Assembly: GCF_011044175.1 (NCBI RefSeq)
Contig: NZ_CP049057.1
Span: 1,131,501-1,195,500, forward strand
DNA length: 64,000 nucleotides
From: Rasiella rasia
GTDB lineage: Bacteria; Bacteroidota; Bacteroidia; Flavobacteriales; Flavobacteriaceae
Reading direction: 5' to 3'
Shown: positions 20,941-29,667 of the stretch, one piece after another
Numbering within the stretch: the stretch's first letter is position 1
Layout: every line of letters starts with the position of its first letter
The notes under the pieces: generated by a model
The model's input: only the letters and a program-made list of their open reading frames with translations
Told to the model about the DNA's origin: nothing
Database searches by the model: none
Program-made: the position numbers and the translations under genes

Positions 20941-22197
20941 CTACTGATTATCTCGTATCACTTTTAAAATTTCATTTAAAAGCTTTATACCTTCAGTACT
21001 TTTTAAATACGCATCTGCGTCTGCTATGAGAGCAGGCACCAAATTGCATTTGTCCATTGCCAAACTAGTCTTGTAGGTTGGTTGCATGCGGTAGTATTCA
21101 AATCCTGTATTCGCTTCTGCAAATCGCTGTAACTGACTAACAGGCACAAATTGGTTGGCATAGCTTTCTACTTGCAATAAAGCAGGAATAGCAATTATAT
21201 CATCATTTAAATTATACCAACGATTCCCCACAACAGAGGGCGCAGCCCAACTATCGCCCCAAAATCCAAACCTGTTTGTTGGACCTGCCTTACCACCAAT
21301 AATAACATTAATACCACCATTAAAGGGATCTATACCGCAGCCCAAAGAAATTACTACCAAATCATTCATAGTATTTGCGACCTTAGTTCGCAGGGCTTCA
21401 GACGCAGCAAACATAGCTGGATCATTACTCATCACACCTCCATCAAGCGCCCATTTTTGAGCCGCCCCAGAACGAGGTCCCATTCCGCCTCCCACATGAG
21501 CCACTGGAAAATAGGTTGGTGCCGCACTTGTAGCACGTGCCGCTTCCCAAATATAGTAATTGTCGTATGGGTCTATTGTAGCATCATGCCAATTAAAGAG
21601 ATAAGGGCCGAAATCGCGACCCATTTCAGGCTGTCTTCCTACTACTTTTCCTCCTTCTCCATTAATAAGATAACTAGTGGTGAATACTTGTTGTACCCGT
21701 TTGTTTACAGGATCATTCATTGCAGAACTCTTAAGGGTATTCCCGCCAAAGTTGGTTCTCAAAAATGCTTCCACACCAGCACCATTATAATCGGCAAAAT
21801 ATTTAGGTCCAGAATTCAATCCTGTATTGGCTACAAAGATTTTGCTGCAATCTTTTTTGTAAAAATCTAGTACTTGAGAGGCGGTTCGCGGTGGTAAATT
21901 AGGCCCCGCACCATTGGGTGTGGTTAGTCCTAAAGAGATAATACCCCCAGTAGAAGTACCTCCAATAACATCAAACACTTCATACATTTGCTTCCCGAGT
22001 GAGTCTTCTAACGCTTTTATTATGGTAGCCGGGATGATTCCCTTTATTCCACCACCATCAATTGCTAGCACTAACTTCTTTTTGGTCAAGGTGACAGTTT
22101 CTTTTTCTTCAGCTATTTTGTCACTGATTGTGGTCTCACAGCTCATTGAGAAAAGTATAAAAATGGCGAGAATTAAAAATGAATAGTTAGTTTTCAT
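20941..22197 (-). CDS. Patatin-like phospholipase, probable lipoprotein
   Basis: 418 residues when started at ATG 22197 (MKTNYSFLILAIFILFSMSC); longer upstream in-frame starts would bury the signal sequence and are rejected. The Cys at 20 fits a loose Bacteroidota lipobox. The patatin fold is shown by the oxyanion loop AIDGGGIKG (45-53), the nucleophile elbow GGTSTGG (S82) and the dyad Asp in LDGGVMSNDP (D252). It hydrolyses acyl esters of lipids in the family; the substrate here is unknown. It follows a small unknown gene by 19 bp. Confidence 0.88.
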   Translation of the reverse strand: MKTNYSFLILAIFILFSMSCETTISDKIAEEKETVTLTKKKLVLAIDGGGIKGIIPATIIKALEDSLGKQMYEVFDVIGGTSTGGIISLGLTTPNGAGPNLPPRTASQVLDFYKKDCSKIFVANTGLNSGPKYFADYNGAGVEAFLRTNFGGNTLKSSAMNDPVNKRVQQVFTTSYLINGEGGKVVGRQPEMGRDFGPYLFNWHDATIDPYDNYYIWEAARATSAAPTYFPVAHVGGGMGPRSGAAQKWALDGGVMSNDPAMFAASEALRTKVANTMNDLVVISLGCGIDPFNGGINVIIGGKAGPTNRFGFWGDSWAAPSVVGNRWYNLNDDIIAIPALLQVESYANQFVPVSQLQRFAEANTGFEYYRMQPTYKTSLAMDKCNLVPALIADADAYLKSTEGIKLLNEILKVIRDNQ

Positions 22198-22216
22198 AAT
22201 GTATCTATTGATTAGT

Positions 22217-22597
22217 TTATAAATCGGGCCAAGCATAATTTGCAGTAGCCTGCACCGTAACACCATCATACCCAAATAAAATTGCGGCTTCTTTTGTATT
22301 ATTTTCAGGATGTATCTTCAAGTAAATCTTACTAATTACCACATCAACTCCTTTAATCTTATAAAGTGTAGGCTGCATATCACTTAAAAACAATAGCGTA
22401 TCTACTGGGTTTTCTAGGTTAAGAGAAATGGCTAGCATACTTCCATTAATACCTAACAATTGTGCTTTCCCTTCTCCACCTTCTGCATCCCAATAATAAG
22501 TAAACGTACAATTAGCCTCAGGGAGCAACAATTTTGCACCCTTTACCAAGAAATTGAGCTGCAACGTAAACGCCGTGCTTGACGATGACTCTACCAT
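22217..22597 (-). CDS. Hypothetical protein upstream of patatin gene
   Basis: 126 residues, no signal peptide, predicted mostly beta. I recognise no family. The sequence ends ANYAWPDL and has few charged residues in its first third. It is separated from the patatin gene by only 19 bp, so the two are probably one transcription unit, which may hint at a lipid-related or partner role; this is inference. Confidence 0.6.
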   Translation of the reverse strand: MVESSSSTAFTLQLNFLVKGAKLLLPEANCTFTYYWDAEGGEGKAQLLGINGSMLAISLNLENPVDTLLFLSDMQPTLYKIKGVDVVISKIYLKIHPENNTKEAAILFGYDGVTVQATANYAWPDL

Positions 22598-22852
22598 ACA
22601 ATTGAAATTCCTAATTCAACTCTTAAAAGTAAAACCTTCTGATTTACAGTGCAATACGGGTAAACACGTAAATATGAATAAAGAACAACAATACGCTCAA
22701 TAGCAATCTAAGATTTGGTATTAGAAAGCATAAAAACCACTAAACCTTTAAACTTCTGCTCCTCCACATCTTTGCATTTTCGTCCCTACCACCTACATTC
22801 TAGCTTCCACCTTCCCATAATTTGTAGTATTTTTAAATCTTAAAACTACACC

Positions 22853-23782
22853 ATGCATAAATACCTTGTCATTGTACTTTCCCTCTGCTTCGCAAGCTGT
22901 GGAAATTCGAATACAAAAACAGATGACCCTGCACCCAATTGGACTCAAAAATATCAGGCGATTTCTAAATTAGGCGACACCTTGTACAGCAAAGCTCCGT
23001 CTCAAAAATTGATGAAGCAATACGAAGCCAAAAAAGAAGCATTCGATAAAAGTGCTACATTAGAAAACACCATTTGGTACGGACGGTTTACGGCATATAC
23101 AGGTAACTATAGAGAGGCCATCGCAATTTATACAGAGGGACTCAATAAATTTCCTGACGAATCGCGGTTGCTACGTCATCGCGGACATAGATATATTACT
23201 GTACGTGAATTCGACAAAGCAATTATAGATCTAGAAAAAGCCGCAGCGCTTATTCAAGGACAAGAAAACAAAGTAGAAGAAGACGGAATGCCTAATGCCA
23301 AAAACATACCGTTAAGCACTATGCACGGTAACATTTACTATCACCTAGGCCTTGCTTATTACCTCAACGGAAACGATGTACCAGCAATAGAAGCATACAA
23401 AAAATGCCTAAAAACTTCTAGTAATCCAGACAATGTAGTTTCTGCAACCCATTGGATTTATACTATTAATTGCCAAATTGGTCGTAAGTCTACGGGTCTT
23501 AATTATGTAAAAGGCATTACAGCAGATATGAATATAATTGAAAATCAGGCGTACCATAAGGCTTGTCTTGTGTACAAGGGCGAATTACAACCAGAAAAAG
23601 CTTTATTGAATTCAGATGACGACGCTTCTAACAGTGCGCTAAACTATGCAATCGCTAACTACCTTTTGTGTGACGGACAATCTAGTAAGGCAAAAACCAT
23701 GTTTTCTGAAATAGTTTCGGGTTCAGATTGGGCATCGTTTGGCTATATTGCTGCAGAGGTAGATTTGGCTTCTAAGTTTTAA
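22853..23782 (+). CDS. TPR-repeat lipoprotein
   Basis: 309 residues with a lipoprotein signal (MHKYLVIVLSLCFASC, Cys at 16). Tetratricopeptide units are visible as GNYREAIAIYTEGLNKFP, LRHRGHRYITVREFDKAIIDLEKA and IYYHLGLAYYLNGNDVPAIEAYKKCL, about residues 85-200. TPRs mediate protein-protein contacts; the partner is unknown. It faces the glycosyltransferase gene tail to tail with a gap of 21 bp and no terminator. Confidence 0.82.
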   Translation: MHKYLVIVLSLCFASCGNSNTKTDDPAPNWTQKYQAISKLGDTLYSKAPSQKLMKQYEAKKEAFDKSATLENTIWYGRFTAYTGNYREAIAIYTEGLNKFPDESRLLRHRGHRYITVREFDKAIIDLEKAAALIQGQENKVEEDGMPNAKNIPLSTMHGNIYYHLGLAYYLNGNDVPAIEAYKKCLKTSSNPDNVVSATHWIYTINCQIGRKSTGLNYVKGITADMNIIENQAYHKACLVYKGELQPEKALLNSDDDASNSALNYAIANYLLCDGQSSKAKTMFSEIVSGSDWASFGYIAAEVDLASKF

Positions 23783-23803
23783 TTATCACGCTTCACAATA
23801 ATT

Positions 23804-25048
23804 TTACCTGTCCTTACTATTCTTAGCTTCAATCCATTTGCTTAAATATTTGGTTGCTTGCATACTTTGGTGCTGTAAAATTTGACCAATAAAATGTTTT
23901 CGTCTATGCTGGTGTATCGTGTTCAGCAAGTGTCTTATTTCCTTTTGAAAAGACACCTCAAAAAAGCTTCTCTGAAAGCGATTTTTAAGAATGTTAAACC
24001 CGCGATCTTGTGCTGTGGCCCAAATAGGTTCATTTGTATATAAACGAATCGATTCTTCTATAAATGCCTCCCAAGTATTCGCAATAAAGCCGGGGGCATT
24101 TTCATCTTTAAACATACCTTCTGCTCCAATAGGTGTAGTTATTGTAGGCAGCCCATACCGCATTGCATCTATCAATTTTCCTTTTAAACCCGCACCAAAT
24201 GGAAGTGGCGCAAGTTGAACTTTAGCGTTTTCAAGTACTTCGGAAATTTTAGGCGCCCAACCCATAATTAGAAAACCGTCTTTAGGGCTGTGCATTTCTT
24301 GTATTTGCTTAGGGGCGTAGGCACCGTAAATGTGTAATTCGGCTTGCGGAAGGTTATGTCTAAGCTTCGGCCAGATGTGTTGTTTCAATAATTGAACAGA
24401 AGCCACGTTTGGTGCATGTTTCAAATTACCTAATGCCACAAAATGCTGACGATTCCTAAAAGTAGCTAACGCATGTATCTTATCTTCGGAAATTTCCGCA
24501 GCAACCAATAACGGAAGATAAAATAGCAGTCCGCTAGGGACCTTAAATGTGTGAGTTAATAATTCAAGTTCTATTTCAGAAATTATAAGCGACATATCGC
24601 AACGTAAAATACTAGCGATTTCACGTTTGGCAGTATCGGTAAAAAGTATTGCTTCGGTAACTGCAATTCCTTTTTTAAATGCTTCTTCTCGTGCTTTTCT
24701 AAGAAAATGCAGGTCTTCTGTGTCTAAAATCTGAACGGCATTGGGGCATACTTCGGTAACGCGCCAACCAAACTGTTCTTCGGTGACAAACCTGTCAAAC
24801 AATACTATATCGGGCACTACTTCTTTCAAAAGAACATTCAACGAAGCGTCGTTTAGGGAAATAGCATGTGTTGAAATATTTGCCGTTGCTAAATCTTCAG
24901 ACCTTTCAGAAATTCCTGCAGTGCTGGCAAAAGAAATCATACAACCTTGAGCTGTAAATAAGTCAATAAGCTGCATCATTCTACTTCCAGCGGCCGTCGT
25001 GGAGGGCTCTGGATACGTATGACCGATAATGAGAAGCTGTTTATGCAT
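23804..25048 (-). CDS. Glycosyltransferase (GT4/GT-B type)
   Basis: 414 residues, no signal peptide. The N-terminal Rossmann half starts LLIIGHTYPEPSTTAAGSRM, an acceptor-site pattern of GT-B enzymes. The C-terminal half has HFVALGNLKHAPN, IYGAYAPK, FLIMGWAPKISEVLENA and PLPFGAGLKGKLIDAMRYGLP with TTPIGAEGM, the nucleotide-sugar donor site. Likely acts on a surface polysaccharide or glycoprotein glycan; the sugar is unknown. The sialidase-fold lipoprotein gene lies 14 bp upstream on the same strand. Confidence 0.83.
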   Translation of the reverse strand: MHKQLLIIGHTYPEPSTTAAGSRMMQLIDLFTAQGCMISFASTAGISERSEDLATANISTHAISLNDASLNVLLKEVVPDIVLFDRFVTEEQFGWRVTEVCPNAVQILDTEDLHFLRKAREEAFKKGIAVTEAILFTDTAKREIASILRCDMSLIISEIELELLTHTFKVPSGLLFYLPLLVAAEISEDKIHALATFRNRQHFVALGNLKHAPNVASVQLLKQHIWPKLRHNLPQAELHIYGAYAPKQIQEMHSPKDGFLIMGWAPKISEVLENAKVQLAPLPFGAGLKGKLIDAMRYGLPTITTPIGAEGMFKDENAPGFIANTWEAFIEESIRLYTNEPIWATAQDRGFNILKNRFQRSFFEVSFQKEIRHLLNTIHQHRRKHFIGQILQHQSMQATKYLSKWIEAKNSKDR

Positions 25049-25062
25049 TACATAGCACGATA

Positions 25063-26355
25063 TTACGGTATATTTTCTGGCATGACAAGTGCATCTAGCG
25101 ATAGCGTTGCGGTTTCAATTACTGCCTGTTCTTTAGACGAAGCCGTCCAAGCAAAAATTAAATTATCGCCTAGCTGCTCCATTTGTGGAAATCCGCTCGC
25201 TCTATCGCTACTTGTTTCAGAAACAACTACAGGCTGGCTTGTAATACCATGTATATTCACTTTCATTACATATAGAATTTCCTTTTCATCTTGAGGTTGC
25301 ATCCACAGTATTGCGGCCTCCTGATTGTCTAGCATCACAACATCCACTCTTCCTATTGCACTTCCTGAGTCTATTCTATAAGGTCGGGTAAATGTTTCAC
25401 CGGCATCCTCAGAAAAAACTACTTGTACATCACCTTCTCCCCTATGGACTGTAAACCAGGCTATAGCTACATTATTTTCCCTAGCGTCTACGGAGGGGCC
25501 ATTTACTGGACATCCGGCGATTTTCCAATTATCATCGCCAATAGTTTTAGGTGACGTCCATGCTCCATCTAGATATCGTACTATCGAAATATCTCTAATT
25601 TCTTCATCACTTCTATCTCGATATGCCACTATCGGTCCCATGCTGGTCATCGCGGCGCTAGTTTGGCAGCAGTCACACACCTTGCTATCAAGTTCAGTAC
25701 GCTGTGCTACTTCGCCAGTGGCAGGTATAACAGCACTTCGTAACGTCATAGGCCCACCAGAACCATGACCCCCAGTTGTATGTCTGCCATCTAACCAGGT
25801 AACGAAAAAGCTATTTTCTTGGTAGGGTATCATAGAAACAAACCCATGTTCGCTTTTGGTACCATCGTTATGAAGTATGAAGTTTCGCTTTGTGTACTGT
25901 ACACCTTCCTGATCTGAGCTAGGATTTGGCAAATTTTTCTCAAACAAATTCAATCGTACATCGTACGTATACGTACCATCTGCAGATTTTTGTAAGTGGT
26001 TGGTTAAAACAGAGCCCTTATTTGCTGCAATAGCAGGGAAATCGGCCCAGTTGGTAAACCAATTTTTACCTTGCGTAATTAGTTTTGGCGTTTGCCATGT
26101 ATTGTTTGTAAACACCGAATACGATAAATAATCTGTACTATCTTTTCGGGTAACCCATGAAAAATACAACTCATTTCCATCACTAAATAGACGCGGTAAC
26201 TGGCTATTTTCTTCGGAAGGATTATCTATTAAAATTATGGAGTTGGTTGTAGCAACTTCAGCTGTAGATTCGCTACTAGGGTTCGCTTCCTTATTCTTAC
26301 TATTGTTACAGGACAAAAGCAATACGATCGTTGCAAAAAACATAGTGTATTTCAT
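25063..26355 (-). CDS. Sialidase-fold (BNR) lipoprotein with CxCC motif
   Basis: 430 residues with a lipoprotein signal (MKYTMFFATIVLLLSC, Cys at 16). The body is a beta-propeller of sialidase type, with BNR/Asp-box-like VVFSEDAGETFTRPYRI and repeated WxS/T blades. A VCDCCQT motif near residue 210 is conserved in this branch as far as I recall and could bind a metal. True sialidase activity is not shown because the Arg triad is not evident. It is probably co-transcribed with the downstream glycosyltransferase gene. Confidence 0.72.
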   Translation of the reverse strand: MKYTMFFATIVLLLSCNNSKNKEANPSSESTAEVATTNSIILIDNPSEENSQLPRLFSDGNELYFSWVTRKDSTDYLSYSVFTNNTWQTPKLITQGKNWFTNWADFPAIAANKGSVLTNHLQKSADGTYTYDVRLNLFEKNLPNPSSDQEGVQYTKRNFILHNDGTKSEHGFVSMIPYQENSFFVTWLDGRHTTGGHGSGGPMTLRSAVIPATGEVAQRTELDSKVCDCCQTSAAMTSMGPIVAYRDRSDEEIRDISIVRYLDGAWTSPKTIGDDNWKIAGCPVNGPSVDARENNVAIAWFTVHRGEGDVQVVFSEDAGETFTRPYRIDSGSAIGRVDVVMLDNQEAAILWMQPQDEKEILYVMKVNIHGITSQPVVVSETSSDRASGFPQMEQLGDNLIFAWTASSKEQAVIETATLSLDALVMPENIP

Positions 26356-26390
26356 AACGACGAAGGTACGGATTTATGTGTACAACATCA

Positions 26391-27695
26391 TTATTGCACT
26401 ACTTCGGCATATAAATCGAAGTCTTCTGCCGCTGTTACTTTTACATTGAAAAATTCTCCGGTTCGCAGGTATCCCTCCTCTGCATTAATAAGCACTTCAT
26501 TGTCTACATCGGGGCTGTCAAATTCGGTTCTCCCAACATAGTACGTCCCTTCTTTCCGATCGATAATCACACGAAATGTTTGTCCGATTTTCTGTTGATT
26601 TAATTCCCAAGAAATCTGACTTTGCACTTCCATAATTTCGTTAGCGCGCTGCATTTTCACATCTTCTGGCACGTCGTCTTCGAGATTATAAGCATGTGTA
26701 TTTTCTTCATGCGAGTACGTAAAACAGCCCAAGCGTTCAAAACGCTGCTCGCTTACCCATTGTTTTAGGGTTTGAAAATCTTCTTCGGTTTCGCCTGGAT
26801 ACCCAACGATGAGTGTAGTACGTATTGCCATCTCTGGCACGGCCGCTCTAAACTCATCAAGCAACTTGGTTGTTTTGGCTTTTGTGGTACCACGACGCAT
26901 ACTTTTTAAAATAGGATCTGCGATGTGTTGTAGCGGAATGTCTATATAATTACACACCTTAGGTTCATTCTTCATTACATCTAGCACATCCATCGGGAAA
27001 CCAGTTGGAAATGCGTAATGTAAACGAATCCAATCAATACCTTCAACTTTTACTAAATTCTGAAGTAATTCGGCGAGGTTTCTCTTTTTGTACAAATCTA
27101 AACCGTAATAGGTTAGGTCTTGTGCGATTAAGATGAGCTCTTTAACCCCATTTGCCGCTAACTTCTCTGCTTCAGTAACTAAGTCTTCTATAGGAGTACT
27201 TCTGTGTTTACCGCGCATAATTGGAATAGCACAAAAGGAACACGGACGGTCACATCCTTCGGCAATTTTTAGATATGCATAGTTTTTTGGAGTGGTGGTG
27301 AGGCGCTCACCTATAAGTTCATGCTTGTAATCTGCTCCCAAGGCCTTTAACAGACCTGGTAACTCTGTAGTACCAAAGTATTGATCTACATCTGGAATTT
27401 CTTTTTGGAGGTCTGGTTTATATCGTTCTGAAAGACACCCTGTAACAAAAACCTTGTCTACAACGCCTTCTTCCTTTTTCTGAACGTATTCTAAGATAGT
27501 ATTTACACTTTCTTCTTTGGCATTGGCTATAAAACCACACGTATTTATAACTACTACATTTCCTTCTTCTTCGTGAACCACTTCTTTATTGTTGGCGCGC
27601 AATTGCCCCATGAGCACTTCACTGTCGTACACATTCTTAGAGCAGCCCAATGTGACTACGTTGATTTTATTTTTCTTGAGTGTTTTTGTTCTCAT
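26391..27695 (-). CDS. rimO: Ribosomal protein S12 methylthiotransferase RimO
   Basis: 434 residues. Cytoplasmic radical-SAM enzyme that methylthiolates the conserved Asp of ribosomal protein S12. The N-terminal UPF0004 domain (VVTLGCSKNVYDSEVLMGQL) holds three Cys for the auxiliary cluster, the radical SAM CxxxCxxC motif is CDRPCSFC, and a C-terminal TRAM domain begins near IGQTFRVIIDRKEG. RimO rather than MiaB is indicated by GCSKNVYDSE. ftsY lies 115 bp upstream on the same strand. Confidence 0.96.
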   Translation of the reverse strand: MRTKTLKKNKINVVTLGCSKNVYDSEVLMGQLRANNKEVVHEEEGNVVVINTCGFIANAKEESVNTILEYVQKKEEGVVDKVFVTGCLSERYKPDLQKEIPDVDQYFGTTELPGLLKALGADYKHELIGERLTTTPKNYAYLKIAEGCDRPCSFCAIPIMRGKHRSTPIEDLVTEAEKLAANGVKELILIAQDLTYYGLDLYKKRNLAELLQNLVKVEGIDWIRLHYAFPTGFPMDVLDVMKNEPKVCNYIDIPLQHIADPILKSMRRGTTKAKTTKLLDEFRAAVPEMAIRTTLIVGYPGETEEDFQTLKQWVSEQRFERLGCFTYSHEENTHAYNLEDDVPEDVKMQRANEIMEVQSQISWELNQQKIGQTFRVIIDRKEGTYYVGRTEFDSPDVDNEVLINAEEGYLRTGEFFNVKVTAAEDFDLYAEVVQ

Positions 27696-27810
27696 AAAAT
27701 GGGAGTAAGTATTTAAAAGTAAGAAGTCAGAATTAAAGTCCTTGTTCCATCTTACGGATATATGCGTTTAATAATTTTGACTCTTCTTCCTAATACTTGC
27801 TTTTGGCTTC

Positions 27811-28764
27811 TTATTTAAAAAATGAATCTACAAATTCAAATTTATTAAATACTTGCAGGTCTTCAATACCCTCACCAACACCAATATATTTTACTGGTAT
27901 CTGAAACTGATCACTTATACCAATTACAACACCGCCTTTTGCAGTACCATCTAGTTTAGTGACAGCAAGGCTTGTTACCTCTGTAGCGGCAGTAAACTGT
28001 TTTGCCTGCTCAAATGCATTTTGCCCAGTAGAACCGTCTAACACAAGTAATACATCGTGTGGCGCGTCTCCTACTACTTTTTGCATAACTCGCTTCACCT
28101 TGGTAAGCTCATTCATTAAGTTAATTTTATTGTGAAGTCGGCCTGCTGTATCTATGATTACCACATCGGCATCCTGATTAACAGCACTTTCTAGTGTGTC
28201 GAAAGCAACACTAGCTGGATCGCTACCCATACTTTGTTTCACAATAGGTACTTCTGTGCGATCTGCCCACACTTGCAATTGGTCTATGGCTGCGGCACGA
28301 AATGTATCTGCGGCACCCAGCACTACTTTTTTACCAGCCTTTTTAAACTGAAAAGCTAACTTACCAATTGTTGTAGTTTTACCTACACCATTTACTCCAA
28401 CCACCATAATAACGTGTGGTTTAGTTCCTGATGGAATTTCAAATTCTGTGGCATTTCCAGAATCTACTTCGCTAAGGAGTCCTGCGATTTCTTCTCTAAG
28501 AATTAGGTTGAGCTCATCTGTACCTAAATATTTGTCTTTAGAAACGCGGGCTTCAATACGATCAATAATTTTGAGGGTGGTATTTACTCCAACGTCGCTA
28601 GAGACTAAAACTTCTTCGAGGTTATCGAGTACATCGTCATCTACTTTGCTCTTTCCCGCAACAGCTTTGGAAAGTTTATCAAGAAAGGTAGTTTTAGTTT
28701 TCTCCAGACCTTTGTCTAGGGTTTCCTTTTTCTCTTTACTAAATATTTTTTTAAAAAAACTCAT
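27811..28764 (-). CDS. ftsY: Signal recognition particle receptor FtsY
   Basis: 317 residues, the short form without an acidic A domain. The helical N domain (1-95) is followed by the GTPase G domain with [16 protein letters not shown] (P-loop), [26 protein letters not shown] and the closing [13 protein letters not shown]. It docks SRP-ribosome complexes at the inner membrane. Upstream, a flavobacterial structured repeat (28831-28915) and the DUF4295 gene separate it from the ribosomal protein genes. Confidence 0.97.
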   Translation of the reverse strand: MSFFKKIFSKEKKETLDKGLEKTKTTFLDKLSKAVAGKSKVDDDVLDNLEEVLVSSDVGVNTTLKIIDRIEARVSKDKYLGTDELNLILREEIAGLLSEVDSGNATEFEIPSGTKPHVIMVVGVNGVGKTTTIGKLAFQFKKAGKKVVLGAADTFRAAAIDQLQVWADRTEVPIVKQSMGSDPASVAFDTLESAVNQDADVVIIDTAGRLHNKINLMNELTKVKRVMQKVVGDAPHDVLLVLDGSTGQNAFEQAKQFTAATEVTSLAVTKLDGTAKGGVVIGISDQFQIPVKYIGVGEGIEDLQVFNKFEFVDSFFK

Positions 28765-28830
28765 GTTTTCGGTGATGCATTTTGATGTTTAGTTGGCTAG
28801 GTAGTTCTTTATACGTGTTACAATTTCGTT

Positions 28831-28915
28831 GCGCTAAGGATAGCAGCGGCATCCCCCGATAGCTATCGGGGATACAGCGGATAGCCTGACCCCGATAAAA
28901 ATCGGGGGAGCGCCC
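28831..28915 (-). repeat. Flavobacterial structured intergenic repeat with two CCCCGAT/ATCGGGG arms
   Basis: An 85-bp element with an outer stem GCGCT (28831-28835) / AGCGC (28909-28913), one arm CCCCGATAGCTATCGGGG (28854-28871, a perfect palindrome) enlarged by flanking ATCC/GGAT, and a second arm CCCCGAT (28890-28896) / ATCGGGG (28901-28907). The junction texts AAGGATAGCAGCGG and CAGCGGATAGCCTGA are what I recall as a multi-copy element of flavobacterial genomes with varying arms. I cannot name it with certainty; the Rfam flavo-1 motif is one candidate. Orientation is not certain; the minus strand is parallel to the genes. Confidence 0.6.
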
Positions 28916-28935
28916 CAAAACGTATAAAAATACGA

Positions 28936-28963
28936 AAAGCCACCTTTGTAAAAAAGTGGCTTT
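28936..28963 (-). terminator. Intrinsic terminator of the rpmB-rpmG-DUF4295 unit
   Basis: AAAGCCAC (28936-28943) / GTGGCTTT (28956-28963) hairpin with a T-rich stretch following on the minus strand. It begins about 20 nt past the stop of the DUF4295 gene. Confidence 0.65.
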
Positions 28964-28984
28964 ACTAAATATCTTATAAACGGG

Positions 28985-29137
28985 TTATCGTTTGCTTAAC
29001 CAATCGTTAACCTTGTCTGGAGCCATGATAGACTCTACAAATGTGTAAGCGCCTGTTTTTTCAGACTTTACCATTTTGATGGCTTTCGTTAAACGCTTAG
29101 ATCCTGTTTGTAATGATGCTACTGATTTCTTTGCCAT
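28985..29137 (-). CDS. DUF4295 family small protein
   Basis: A 50-codon gene reading MAKKSVASLQTGSKRLTKAI to a C-terminal VNDWLSKR. It matches DUF4295, a short basic protein of Bacteroidota encoded next to rpmG and rpmB and presumed to be ribosome-associated. It starts 9 nt after the rpmG stop and ends just before an intrinsic terminator, so it is the last gene of the ribosomal protein unit. The high Lys content fits RNA binding; the role is unknown. Confidence 0.9.
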   Translation of the reverse strand: MAKKSVASLQTGSKRLTKAIKMVKSEKTGAYTFVESIMAPDKVNDWLSKR

Positions 29138-29146
29138 GACTCTAAC

Positions 29147-29329
29147 TTATTTTATCTCTTTATGAACCGTCATTTTTTTAAGAATAGGGTTGAATTTCTT
29201 CAACTCCATACGGTCTGGAGTGTTCTTTTTATTTTTCGTGGTGATATAGCGAGAAGTTCCTGCCATACCGCTTTCTTTATGCTCGGTACATTCTAAAATT
29301 ACCTGAACTCTGTTTCCCTTTTTAGCCAT
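29147..29329 (-). CDS. rpmG: 50S ribosomal protein L33
   Basis: 60 residues beginning [21 protein letters not shown] and containing [23 protein letters not shown], the L33 signature. Only one Cys is present, so this is the zinc-free form. It lies 23 bp after rpmB and 9 bp before the DUF4295 gene, all on the minus strand. Confidence 0.97.
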   Translation of the reverse strand: MAKKGNRVQVILECTEHKESGMAGTSRYITTKNKKNTPDRMELKKFNPILKKMTVHKEIK

Positions 29330-29352
29330 TATCTAATGCTTTTTATTTGGAA

Positions 29353-29592
29353 TTACTGGTTTAAGAACCCTTTTTGACGGGCTTCTTTCACTACAGCGTA
29401 GATTCCTTTTTTATTGATGTCTTTTAATGCAGAAGTACAAACCTTTAGCGTTAACCACTGATCTTCTTCTGGAATGTAGAAGCGTTTTTTAACGAGATTC
29501 ACGTTAAACTTACGCTTTGTCTTGTTCATCGCGTGGGATACGTTGTTCCCTACCATTGCTCTTTTGCCCGTAAGCTCACAAACTCTTGACAT
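29353..29592 (-). CDS. rpmB: 50S ribosomal protein L28
   Basis: 79 residues: MSRVCELTGKRAMVGNNVSH, then NKTKRKFNVNL and RFYIPEEDQWLTLKVCTSALKDI, all typical of L28. First gene of the rpmB-rpmG-DUF4295 cluster. About 75 bp separates it from cinA upstream. Confidence 0.97.
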   Translation of the reverse strand: MSRVCELTGKRAMVGNNVSHAMNKTKRKFNVNLVKKRFYIPEEDQWLTLKVCTSALKDINKKGIYAVVKEARQKGFLNQ

Positions 29593-29667
29593 TACTTATT
29601 GTTTTTAGTTATTTTAAAACAGGGTGCAAATTTAAATAAATTAATCGGTTTGAACAACAACATCAAC

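Noticed and set aside
22198-22275. Longer start for the patatin gene
   Set aside because: It would overlap the upstream small gene and bury the signal sequence; ATG 22197 gives a proper lipoprotein signal.
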